A stretch of DNA of 64,000 bases. Origin: Palsa-1439 sp050015495. Lineage in GTDB: Bacteria > Verrucomicrobiota > Verrucomicrobiia > Palsa-1439. The position numbers and the translations under genes were made by a program. The notes below the pieces were generated by a model. The model was not told the DNA's origin, made no database searches, and saw nothing but the letters and a program-made list of their open reading frames with translations. Where the stretch lies: the NCBI GenBank assembly GCA_050015495.1, contig JBEKBH010000009.1, positions 62,001-126,000 of the forward strand, in the 5' to 3' direction. Shown here piece after piece: positions 16,424 through 23,057 of this stretch; the stretch's first letter is position 1, and every line of letters starts with the position of its first letter.

Positions 16424-16720
16424 TCAGGTCGCGAGGCGGGGCGTGACACCCAGGGAGAGCAGTGCGCGGACGAGGAGGTCCAGCGACACGGACGGGTCAC
16501 CTTTTTCCATCATAGCGATACGTGGCTGGCTGGTTTTCAGCACGGCAGCGAGTTTTTGTTGCGTGAGCCGCCGGCGTCGTCGGGCCTCGCTGAGTTCGTG
16601 GGCGAGCGCCAACTTCATTTCGACGTAGCGTTCCTCGGCCGGCGTCAGGGCGAGAAAATCGGCCGCGCTGCCGACCCGCCAGCCCGCCTTCTCCAATTTC
16701 TTTCGTTTCTCACTTTTCAT
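16424..16720 (-). CDS. HigA-like XRE-family antitoxin
   Basis: This 98-residue protein has a helix-turn-helix (RRRRLTQQKLAAVLKTSQPRIAMMEKG) near residues 50-76, the layout of HigA antitoxins that follow HigB toxins. It should neutralise the toxin and repress the operon. The ATG at 16720 is one base from the toxin stop. An ATG at 16747 would overlap the toxin by 26 bases and remains possible. The operator candidate at 17078-17095 is a likely binding site. Confidence 0.85.
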   Translation of the reverse strand: MKSEKRKKLEKAGWRVGSAADFLALTPAEERYVEMKLALAHELSEARRRRRLTQQKLAAVLKTSQPRIAMMEKGDPSVSLDLLVRALLSLGVTPRLAT

Positions 16721-16721
16721 T

Positions 16722-17063
16722 TCATCGCTCTCCCGTGGCCGCATCATACGCGCGCAACCGTCGCCGGCAGATTTCGATCACCTGTTGTGGCGTGGCGCGC
16801 GTCTTCTTGGCGAACACATCGGCAATCACCACGGCATCCGCGTCCGACCGATACACAATGCGCCATTGCGCGCCCTTGTCCTTCACGCGCAACTCGTGGC
16901 AGCGCGGTCCGATGACGGACAAAGGCCGTGAGTGCGGCATGTCGAGTGTCTCGCCGCGCTGCAACCGTCGCAAGAGCCAGCCCGCTTCGATGCGCGCCGC
17001 GGCGGAAAACGGCGGCGTCTTGATCTCGCCGTACAGCCACACCAGCGGCCTGTCTTCTTGCAT
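16722..17063 (-). CDS. HigB-like (phage-derived Gp49-like/RelE superfamily) toxin
   Basis: This 113-residue protein starts MQEDRPLVWLYGEIKTPPFS, the standard opening of the Gp49-like family in which the toxin precedes an XRE antitoxin. Further family features are EAGWLLRRLQRGETL, MPHSRPLSVIGPRCHELRV and WRIVYRSDADAVVIADVFAKKT. Such toxins are ribosome-dependent or free mRNA endonucleases. The toxin-first order is the HigBA arrangement. The promoter candidate puts transcription start within a few bases of the ATG. Confidence 0.88.
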   Translation of the reverse strand: MQEDRPLVWLYGEIKTPPFSAAARIEAGWLLRRLQRGETLDMPHSRPLSVIGPRCHELRVKDKGAQWRIVYRSDADAVVIADVFAKKTRATPQQVIEICRRRLRAYDAATGER

Positions 17064-17073
17064 GGTGCAAGAG

Positions 17074-17101
17074 AGTGTATATCAGAATTGATATAAGTCA
17101 A
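17074..17101 (-). promoter_or_regulatory. Promoter with embedded operator for the HigBA-like module
   Basis: On the minus strand TTGACT (17096-17101) and TACACT (17074-17079) are 16 bp apart. Between them a perfect palindrome, TATATCA-GAAT-TGATATA (17078-17095, plus strand), fits an antitoxin operator. The predicted transcript begins about 4 nt before the toxin ATG. Confidence 0.65.
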
Positions 17102-17148
17102 GTTGCATTATCAGGACATTACGAGCGAGGCCAACACGGCGACGGAGC

Positions 17149-17178
17149 CACGCCTGAGGCGGGCAAGCGCTGTGGCTA
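17149..17178. repeat. Composite REP-like hairpin
   Basis: GGAGCCACGC at one end and GTGGCTAC at the other pair imperfectly around a GC-rich loop, so the element carries GGAG at one foot and CTAC at the other. Confidence 0.5.
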
Positions 17179-17200
17179 CAAGAAGGTTTCCCCGTCCGGC

Positions 17201-17233
17201 TTGACTTTTCCGCCTGTAAAACATAGTATTACA
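17201..17233 (+). promoter_or_regulatory. Promoter with inverted repeat for the MazE/Doc-like module
   Basis: TTGACT (17201-17206) and TAGTAT (17224-17229) are separated by 17 bp. TGTAA (17215-17219) and TTACA (17229-17233) form an inverted repeat over the -10 box. The predicted start of transcription falls at or on the ATG at 17236, which suggests a leaderless message. Confidence 0.65.
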
Positions 17234-17235
17234 GC

Positions 17236-17463
17236 ATGACCAAGACGATTACGAAGGTGGGGAATTCGCAGGGGATCATTTTCGACGCGGCGTTGATGGA
17301 GCTGGCGCGGTTGAAGGCGGGCGACGAGGTGAACGTGGAGGTGCACGAGGGCGGCACGATCACGTTGACGCCGATCCGGCCGCGTCCGTCGAAGGAGGAC
17401 GCGTCACGGGTCGTCCAGGCGACGGTGAAAGATTACGCGCGGACGATGAAGAAGCTCGCATGA
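17236..17463 (+). CDS. AbrB/MazE-type antitoxin
   Basis: This 75-residue protein has the swapped-hairpin AbrB fold: MTKTITKVGNSQGIIFDAAL, then LARLKAGDEVNVEV and GGTITLTPIR, followed by a charged tail that probably wraps the toxin. It binds DNA as a dimer and should autorepress. Its stop overlaps the toxin start (ATGA). Pairing an AbrB-type antitoxin with a Doc-type toxin is a known shuffled combination. Confidence 0.88.
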   Translation: MTKTITKVGNSQGIIFDAALMELARLKAGDEVNVEVHEGGTITLTPIRPRPSKEDASRVVQATVKDYARTMKKLA

Positions 17464-17861
17464 GCGGGACGACGGGGGACTGTTTCCATCTGACGGTGGC
17501 GATTGTTCGGGAGATTCACGCGGAAGTCATTACACGATTTGGCGGGTCGGATGGCGTGCGCGACATGGCGTTGCTGGAGTCGGCGGTGGCTGCGCCGCAG
17601 GCGGGGTACGGCGGGAAATCGCTGTACGCCGACCTGACCGAGATCGCCGCGGCGTATCTGTTCTATCTCGGCCGGAATCATCCGTTCGTGGATGGCAACA
17701 AGCGCGTCGCGCTTGGCGCGTGCATCGTGTTTCTGCGGCTGAATGGGGTCGAACCGAAACCGGATGGCCCGAAATGGGAGCAGTTGGCGCTCGCGGTAGC
17801 GACCGGGGAGATTGATCGCGAGGAGACGACGGCCCGGCTGCGCGAACTGGTGCCGGGATGA
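17460..17861 (+). CDS. Doc-like Fic-domain toxin
   Basis: This 133-residue protein carries the death-on-curing Fic motif HPFVDGNKR (residues about 73-81), preceded by YADLTEIAAAYLFYLGRN. Doc toxins phosphorylate EF-Tu. The motif keeps the catalytic His and the phosphate-binding GNKR; Doc-type proteins have K where Fic AMPylases have G, and here the segment reads DGNK. It overlaps the antitoxin gene by four bases. Downstream is repeat DNA only. Confidence 0.9.
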   Translation: MSGTTGDCFHLTVAIVREIHAEVITRFGGSDGVRDMALLESAVAAPQAGYGGKSLYADLTEIAAAYLFYLGRNHPFVDGNKRVALGACIVFLRLNGVEPKPDGPKWEQLALAVATGEIDREETTARLRELVPG

Positions 17862-17906
17862 TCATGAGCGGCTTGGTGACCGGCGAAAGGCGCCATCGAG
17901 TCTTTG

Positions 17907-17935
17907 TTGACATGTGTATCGTTCTACGATATACT
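17907..17935 (+). promoter_or_regulatory. Orphan sigma-70 promoter with embedded palindrome
   Basis: TTGACA (17907-17912) and TATACT (17930-17935) are exactly 17 bp apart. Inside, TATCG-TTCTA-CGATA (17917-17931) is a palindrome like those bound by antitoxins. The first in-frame GTG downstream ends after six codons and only repeats follow. Confidence 0.65.
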
Positions 17936-18194
17936 CGTGGCGTTGTGAAGGGATTGGTTCTTTGATAACAAGGGGTGGGAGAACCCCTCACCTTAATCCT
18001 TTGCTCCGAACTACGGTTCGTAGGTTCGGAGCGTCTCGCAGACTCGGCTCCCCCCAAGGAGCGAGGAGACTCGGTGAGGGCGACCCTTCGACCGGGCTCA
18101 GGGCAGGCGAGTCGCCGCACTCCAAAGGAGGAGATGACCTTCGACAAGCTCAGGGTAAACAGGGCGGGCAGGGTGAAGAGGGCTTCAAAGGGTA

Positions 18195-18276
18195 TTTTCG
18201 TAAAACGAACCCATTTCTGATCAAGCCGGCGTGGAAAATTCATTTTTGGAAAGCCAAAAACGAACCCAAATTGCCC
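18195..18276 (+). repeat. Dispersed 80-bp repeat, copy 1
   Basis: It begins TTTTCGTAAAACGAACCCAT and contains CAAGCCGGCGTGGAAAA and AAGCCAAAAACGAACCCAAA. Copy 2 (inverted) is at 24732-24815; copy 3 is at 46901-46979. Confidence 0.8.
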
Positions 18277-18394
18277 CACGCAATAAAGGCCTTGCCAAGG
18301 GTCCCCAAAAGCCTGTGAATAACCCGTGAACAAGCCGGTTTTGATGCGGCTTCGCTTCTTGTTGCAGCCAGCCGCTCCGTGTTACGGTTGCGCG

Positions 18395-18667
18395 ATGCAG
18401 ATTCTGATAACAGGAGGCGCGGGATTCATCGGCTCGCACGTGGTCGATGGATTGCTGGCGCGCGGCCACACGGTCGTGGTCGTCGACGACTTCAACGACT
18501 TTTACGACCCGGCCCTGAAACGGCGGAACACAGCCGGGTTCGGCGAACGCGCCACCGTGGTGGACGCGGACACCTACGCGGACATTTCGAAGGCGAAACG
18601 GTTGCTCGGGTACGACCCGCAAGTGGGCATCCGGCGATTTGTGGATTGGTTCCGAGAACAACTATGA
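18395..18667 (+). pseudogene. Internally deleted NAD-dependent sugar epimerase
   Basis: The 90-codon frame starts MQILITGGAGFIGSHVVDGL, a textbook Rossmann start of UDP-glucuronate-4-epimerase-like enzymes, and runs to DDFNDFYDPALKRRN. It then jumps to the family C-terminus (YADISKAKRLLGYDPQV, then RRFVDWFREQL). Around 200 residues of the middle are missing, including the Tyr-X3-Lys catalytic pair, so the product cannot be an active epimerase. The frame is nevertheless intact and its stop overlaps the next gene (ATGA). It may be a decayed gene kept as a coupled leader. Confidence 0.8.
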
Positions 18668-19257
18668 AAATCCAGTTACCCGAAGGGCCGTTCGACGCCT
18701 ACATCTTCGACTGCGATGGCACGCTCGCGGACACGATGCCGTTGCACTACAAGGCGTGGCTGGCCGTGTTGAAGGAGCACGAGTGCGATTTTCCCGAAGC
18801 ATTCTTCTACCAACTCGGCGGCGTGCCGACCGAGCGGATCGTCGAGATCCTCAACGAACGTCACGGGCGCCAGATGCCGGTGCGGGAAACGGCGGCCATC
18901 AAGGATAAGATGTTTATCCAGATGATTCCGCAAACGATGCCGATCGAGCCGGTGGTGGACCTCGTGCATGAATTGCACGGGGTGAAACCGCTGGCGGTCG
19001 CGTCGGGCGGCAAACGCGAGATCGTGAGAAAGACCCTCGAGGCGTTGGGAATCCTGGAGAAATTTCAGGCCATCGTCACCGTCGAGGATTATCCCCACGG
19101 CAAACCGGCACCAGACCCGTTCCTCGAAGCCGCGCGGCAACTCGGCGTCACCCCTGAGAAATGCCTGGTGTTCGAGGACACCACGGCGGGAATCGCCTCG
19201 GCCCGCGCCGCGAACATGCAATGGGTGCTTGTCCCGCCACCGGCCCGCAAACCGTGA
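18664..19257 (+). CDS. HAD-superfamily phosphatase (beta-phosphoglucomutase-like)
   Basis: This 197-residue hydrolase shows motif I FDCDGTLADTMP (residues about 14-25), motif II VASGGK, motif III K in HGKPAPDPF and motif IV FEDTTAGIASA. The YqaB/GPH/beta-PGM subgroup acts on sugar phosphates; the exact substrate is unknown. The cap is the helical C1 type (HYKAWLAVLKEHECDFPEAF). It overlaps the gutted epimerase upstream and the M20 peptidase downstream by four bases each. Confidence 0.88.
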   Translation: MKIQLPEGPFDAYIFDCDGTLADTMPLHYKAWLAVLKEHECDFPEAFFYQLGGVPTERIVEILNERHGRQMPVRETAAIKDKMFIQMIPQTMPIEPVVDLVHELHGVKPLAVASGGKREIVRKTLEALGILEKFQAIVTVEDYPHGKPAPDPFLEAARQLGVTPEKCLVFEDTTAGIASARAANMQWVLVPPPARKP

Positions 19258-20381
19258 ACCACGAACAGATCACCCAGTTGCTGCAAGACCTGGTGCGAAT
19301 ACCCAGCGTCAGTCCGCTCGGCGACCCCGGCACGCGGGCATCGAACACAGGCGAGGCGCGCATCGCCGGGTATGTTGCCGATTTCCTTCGCAAACTGGCG
19401 CTCGACGTCGATCTTCACGAAGTCGAGCCGGGCCGGCCGAACGTCCTGGGAAAATTTTCCTCGCGCGGCGCGCGCCGGTCGGTTGCCCTCGTGCCGCACA
19501 CCGATACCGTCAGCGTGGCGGGAATGACCATCGACCCGTTTGGCGGCGTGGTTCGCGATGGAAAACTTTATGGCCGCGGCGCATGCGACACAAAAGCCTC
19601 GCTGGCAGCGATGCTCGCGGCGGTGGCGAATGTGGTTCGTCAGAAAGAATTTCGCGAAGGGGACCTCGACATCTATTTCTGTGCGCTGATGGGGGAGGAG
19701 AGCGGCAGTCACGGCGCCCGCGCGCTGATGCAGCGGGGCTTTCGCGCCGATTTCGCCATTGCCGGCGAACCGACAAACTGCCGGGTCGTCCACACGCACA
19801 AGGGCGCGATCGCGTTCAAGATCATCACGCGCGGCAAAAGCGCCCACAGTTCCACCCCCGAGCGCGGTGAAAGCGCGATCGGAAAAATGGCGGGCGTTGT
19901 CGATTACCTGCTCGGCGAGTACACCGAGTCGCTCCGGCGAATCCATGACCCGATCCTCGGTTCACCCACGACCAATGTCGGCGTCATCCGTGGCGGTTCG
20001 CAATTGAACATCGTGCCGGACTACTGCGAGATCGAAGTCGACCGCCGCACAGTGCCCGGGGAGAACCACGAGGAAATCCTGCGTCAGTTGCGCGAACGCT
20101 TGTCCGTGGAAGTGGAGATGATCGGCGCCTGCGGCCCGTTGTACACCGACCCGCAGAATCTGTTCATCCGCGCGCTGGGCCAGAAGACGGTCGGCGCGCC
20201 GTGGTTTTGTGACGCAGCGTTTTTTGCGGCGGCCGGTATTCCCGCCGTCGCATTCGGCCCCGGCAACACGGCCCAAGCCCACACCGCTGACGAGTTCGTC
20301 GAGCTGGACGAAGTTTTCCGCGCCGCGCAAATCATCGAGAAGTTTCTGCTGGCTTGTTGCCGGACAGCCGAACCCGCGTGA
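19254..20381 (+). CDS. M20-family metallopeptidase/deacetylase (ArgE/DapE-like)
   Basis: This 375-residue protein has the M20 zinc motifs: VALVPHTDTVSV (metal His), the LYGRGACDTKASLAAM segment with bridging Asp, MGEESGSHGA (catalytic Glu) and FAIAGEPTN. A dimerisation domain with HTHKGAIAFKIITRGKSAHS follows, then the final His in TAQAHTADEFVEL. The family includes ArgE, DapE and carboxypeptidase G2, and substrate cannot be told from motifs. The GTG at 19254 overlaps the HAD stop (GTGA) and gives VNHEQITQLLQDLVRIPSVS. Confidence 0.88.
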   Translation: MNHEQITQLLQDLVRIPSVSPLGDPGTRASNTGEARIAGYVADFLRKLALDVDLHEVEPGRPNVLGKFSSRGARRSVALVPHTDTVSVAGMTIDPFGGVVRDGKLYGRGACDTKASLAAMLAAVANVVRQKEFREGDLDIYFCALMGEESGSHGARALMQRGFRADFAIAGEPTNCRVVHTHKGAIAFKIITRGKSAHSSTPERGESAIGKMAGVVDYLLGEYTESLRRIHDPILGSPTTNVGVIRGGSQLNIVPDYCEIEVDRRTVPGENHEEILRQLRERLSVEVEMIGACGPLYTDPQNLFIRALGQKTVGAPWFCDAAFFAAAGIPAVAFGPGNTAQAHTADEFVELDEVFRAAQIIEKFLLACCRTAEPA

Positions 20382-20399
20382 TCGGCACCATCTCCGCCA

Positions 20400-21128
20400 T
20401 CAACGGTTCTGCAATTCGTGGTGCAGAATGCTGAGCGTGTAAATCGCCGCCGTCTCGGCGCGAAGCACGAGCGGGCCGAGCGACAGCGGCAGGCAGCCGG
20501 CGGATTTCGCCATGCCGAGTTCGGCGGGCGTGAAATCGCCTTCAGGACCGATGAGAATCAGCAGGGTCGGCGAGTTCAAACTTGAGAGCGACGGCGTGCT
20601 GGACAGGATCGACTTGAACGGCTTCGCGTCCGGTTGCAGTGAGGCGATGAGTTTGAGGTCATATTTCGGCAGCGCTCCCAGAAAATCACGCGCGTTCTGC
20701 GGCGATTGGATCTCCGGCAGCCAGTTGTTGCCGCATTGCTTGCAGGATTCGAGCGCGATCTCGCGCCAACGATCCATCTTCTTGGAATCCTCGTCGAGTT
20801 TCACAAGTGTGCGCTCCGAAGCCAGCGGCACGATGACCGCGACGCCCAGTTCCGTCGCCTTCTGCACGATGAGGTCCATGCTCTTTTTCGGGATCGCCTG
20901 GGCCAGCGTGATGCGAAAAGGAAGCGCTGGCGTGGTAGTCTGCGTCAACACCTTGAGACGGACCGTATCCTTCGCGATTTCCGCAATCGCGCACTGCGCC
21001 TCGTGCCCGCGTCCATCGAACACATTCAGCGTGTCGCCAACCTTGAGCCGCAGCACGTGCAACGCGTGGTGCGCTTCTTCCGCGCTGAGGGTTGGTTGCT
21101 GAAAGTTGGTGAGGAAGAATCGGTGCAT
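20400..21128 (-). CDS. rsmE: 16S rRNA m3U1498 methyltransferase
   Basis: This 242-residue SPOUT-class methyltransferase begins MHRFFLTNFQQPTLSAEEA, the PUA-like N-terminal domain, and ends in the knotted SAM-binding region with LLILIGPEGDFTPAELGMA and LPLSLGPLVLRAETAAIYTL. The QKATELGVAVIVPLASERT segment is also diagnostic. It methylates U1498 in the ribosomal decoding centre. It is the third gene of a grpE-dnaJ-rsmE run, 26 bp after dnaJ. Confidence 0.95.
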   Translation of the reverse strand: MHRFFLTNFQQPTLSAEEAHHALHVLRLKVGDTLNVFDGRGHEAQCAIAEIAKDTVRLKVLTQTTTPALPFRITLAQAIPKKSMDLIVQKATELGVAVIVPLASERTLVKLDEDSKKMDRWREIALESCKQCGNNWLPEIQSPQNARDFLGALPKYDLKLIASLQPDAKPFKSILSSTPSLSSLNSPTLLILIGPEGDFTPAELGMAKSAGCLPLSLGPLVLRAETAAIYTLSILHHELQNR

Positions 21129-21154
21129 GATTGGTCTCCGCTTCCCCTGGCGTT

Positions 21155-22324
21155 TCACTTCCCGCCAAAGAACCGCTTGGCCCTGTCGAGGAAGGATTTC
21201 AGTTGCGGATAGGAATCATCGTTGGCAAGCGCGGCGAACTCGTCGAGCTTTTCGCGCTGGGCGCGGGAGAGCCGCGTCGGTACCTCGACCATGACGTGGA
21301 CGTGCTGGTCGCCGTGCCCGTGACCGTGGACGTTGGGCATGCCTTTGCCGCGCAACCGAAAGAGTGTGCCGCTTTGCGTGCCGGCGGGAATCTTCAACCG
21401 CGCCGCGCCCGTGAGCGTCGGCACCTCGATCTCGCCGCCCAACGCCGCCGTGGGAAAATTAATCGGCACCTCGCACAACAGATCATCGCCGTGCCGCGTG
21501 AAGATGTCATGTTCGTGCACGCGGACAACCACATACAGGTCCCCGGCGGGCCCGCCGCGCACACCCGCTTCGCCGTTGCCCGAGCTGCGCAGACGCGAAC
21601 CGTCCTCAATGCCCGCAGGAATGCGCACCTTCAGTTTGGTGCGATGTTGCATCCGGCCTTCGCCGCCGCAGCGTTTGCAGGGATTGGTGACAATCTGCCC
21701 CGCGCCGTTGCATCGCGGGCAGGTGGACGCGACGGTGAAAAATCCGCGCGAATGGGCCACCTGTCCCTGGCCGTGGCACGTCGGGCATGTCTCGGCCTGC
21801 GATCCGTCGGCCGCTCCGCGCCCGTGGCATTCGGAACAGGTGTCGAGCTTGTTAAACGTAATCTCCTTCTCGATCCCGCGCGCCGCCTCTTCGAGTTCGA
21901 TCTCCAAATCGTACCGCAAATCGTTGCCGCGCTGTGCGCCGCCCCGGGAACGGCGACCGCCCGCGCCGCCGCCGAAAGCCTGTTCCAGGAAATCATCGAG
22001 GATGCCGCCGCCGGCGCCGCCGAAAACCTCGCGGAAAATCTCAAACGGATCGTGGAACCCGCCACCCGGATACTGGCCGCCGCCCGCGCCGCTGCCCGGC
22101 CCGAAAGCGGCATGGCCAAACCGGTTGTAGGTGGCGCGCTTTTGTTCGTCGCTGAGGATTTCGTACGCTTCGCCGAGTTCCTTGAATTTTTCTTCCGCCT
22201 CTTTATCGCCGGGATTCTTGTCGGGATGGTACTTCAGTGCGAGCTTGCGATAGGCCCGCTTGAGTTCCTCCGCTGTAGCTTCGCGCCCGACGCCCAGCAC
22301 CTCGTAGTAATCGCGCTTGGTCAT
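21155..22324 (-). CDS. dnaJ: Chaperone DnaJ
   Basis: This 389-residue Hsp40 has a J-domain at 1-70 with HPD (LKYHPDKNPGDKEA), a Gly/Phe-rich region (about 75-135), four zinc-finger repeats (CSECHGRG, CPTCHGQG, CPRCNGAG, CKRCGGEG) and the C-terminal substrate-binding domains (FPTAALGGEIEVPTL). It stimulates DnaK ATPase and delivers substrates. Its ATG overlaps the grpE stop (ATGA). dnaK itself is not in this window. Confidence 0.97.
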   Translation of the reverse strand: MTKRDYYEVLGVGREATAEELKRAYRKLALKYHPDKNPGDKEAEEKFKELGEAYEILSDEQKRATYNRFGHAAFGPGSGAGGGQYPGGGFHDPFEIFREVFGGAGGGILDDFLEQAFGGGAGGRRSRGGAQRGNDLRYDLEIELEEAARGIEKEITFNKLDTCSECHGRGAADGSQAETCPTCHGQGQVAHSRGFFTVASTCPRCNGAGQIVTNPCKRCGGEGRMQHRTKLKVRIPAGIEDGSRLRSSGNGEAGVRGGPAGDLYVVVRVHEHDIFTRHGDDLLCEVPINFPTAALGGEIEVPTLTGAARLKIPAGTQSGTLFRLRGKGMPNVHGHGHGDQHVHVMVEVPTRLSRAQREKLDEFAALANDDSYPQLKSFLDRAKRFFGGK

Positions 22325-22953
22325 TCGGAGATCTCGGGAGGCGTGTCGGTCTCCGCGGTCGAGTCGGCTGCGTCAGCCGGGCCTTTGCTGACGACCACGC
22401 GGGCGGGACGCAAGAGGCGTTCGGCAAGTTTGTACCCGCGTTGCAACTGCTCAACCACCTGGCCTTCGGCATGTTCGCCGGACTCGACGTGGCTGACCGC
22501 CTCGTGAAGATTGGGGTCGAATGGATGACCTGCGTTGGCGGTGACTTCCTGCAAGCCGAACTCCATGAGCGAACGCCGGAACTGGCTGTACACCTGCGTG
22601 ATGCCATCCAGCAGCGAAGCATTGTCCACGCCGTGCTTTTGCGCGGCGTCGATGGCGCGTTCGAGATTGTCGAGCACCGGCAACAGCGCGGCCACGACGC
22701 GTTCGGACGTGAACCGGGCAAGTTCCTCTTTCTCGCGTGCGATGCGTTTCCGATAATTATCCAACTCCGCGGCGGCCCGCAGGAATTTGTCCCAATTCTC
22801 GTCGGCCTTCGCCGCCCTGGCCTTCAACTCCTCCAATTCCTCCACAGAAATGGAGTCGACCACGGCTGGTTCGGCCTTCGCCACGTCCTCACCCGCGGCA
22901 GCAGTGGCAGGCTCGGTCGGCGCAGGCTTTGCATGTTTGTTCTTGGCGGTCAT
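22321..22953 (-). CDS. grpE: Nucleotide exchange factor GrpE
   Basis: This 210-residue protein has a disordered Ala/Glu-rich N-terminus, a long coiled coil (ELKARAAKADENWDKFLRAA) leading into LDNYRKRIAREKEE, and the beta-wing domain with LLPVLDNLERAI and HPFDPNLHEAVSHV. It drives ADP release from DnaK. The ATG at 22953 is preferred over the ATG at 22968 because the heat-shock promoter candidate would start transcription around 22965. Confidence 0.95.
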   Translation of the reverse strand: MTAKNKHAKPAPTEPATAAAGEDVAKAEPAVVDSISVEELEELKARAAKADENWDKFLRAAAELDNYRKRIAREKEELARFTSERVVAALLPVLDNLERAIDAAQKHGVDNASLLDGITQVYSQFRRSLMEFGLQEVTANAGHPFDPNLHEAVSHVESGEHAEGQVVEQLQRGYKLAERLLRPARVVVSKGPADAADSTAETDTPPEISE

Positions 22954-22970
22954 AAGAAACTTGCGCATTA

Positions 22971-22999
22971 CAATGGGGTAGAGTTACGTCTTTTTCAAG
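22971..22999 (-). promoter_or_regulatory. Sigma-32-like heat-shock promoter of grpE-dnaJ
   Basis: On the minus strand CTTGAAA (22993-22999) and CCCCATTG (22971-22978) are 14 bp apart, close to the sigma-32 consensus CTTGAAA-N11-16-CCCCATNT. The predicted leader to the ATG at 22953 is about 12 nt. Confidence 0.75.
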
Positions 23000-23057
23000 T
23001 ATTTGACCATCCGCCGGGCATCGCCGGCCTGGTCGTTGGCGTTGTACAGTGCCGACT

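Larger units (their letters stand above)
17862..18394. other. Gap with an orphan promoter and three kinds of repeats
   Basis: The 533-bp gap holds a near-consensus promoter (17907-17935), a CTCACC-type repeat (about 17984-18073), 'GACCCTTCGACC...CTCAGGGCAGGC' type repeats (about 18080-18160) and one copy of an 80-bp repeat (18195-18276). No gene is seen, although some frames are open across the repeats. Confidence 0.6.

Noticed and set aside
18395..18667. A working UDP-glucuronate epimerase
   Set aside because: The catalytic Tyr-X3-Lys and most of the domain are missing.
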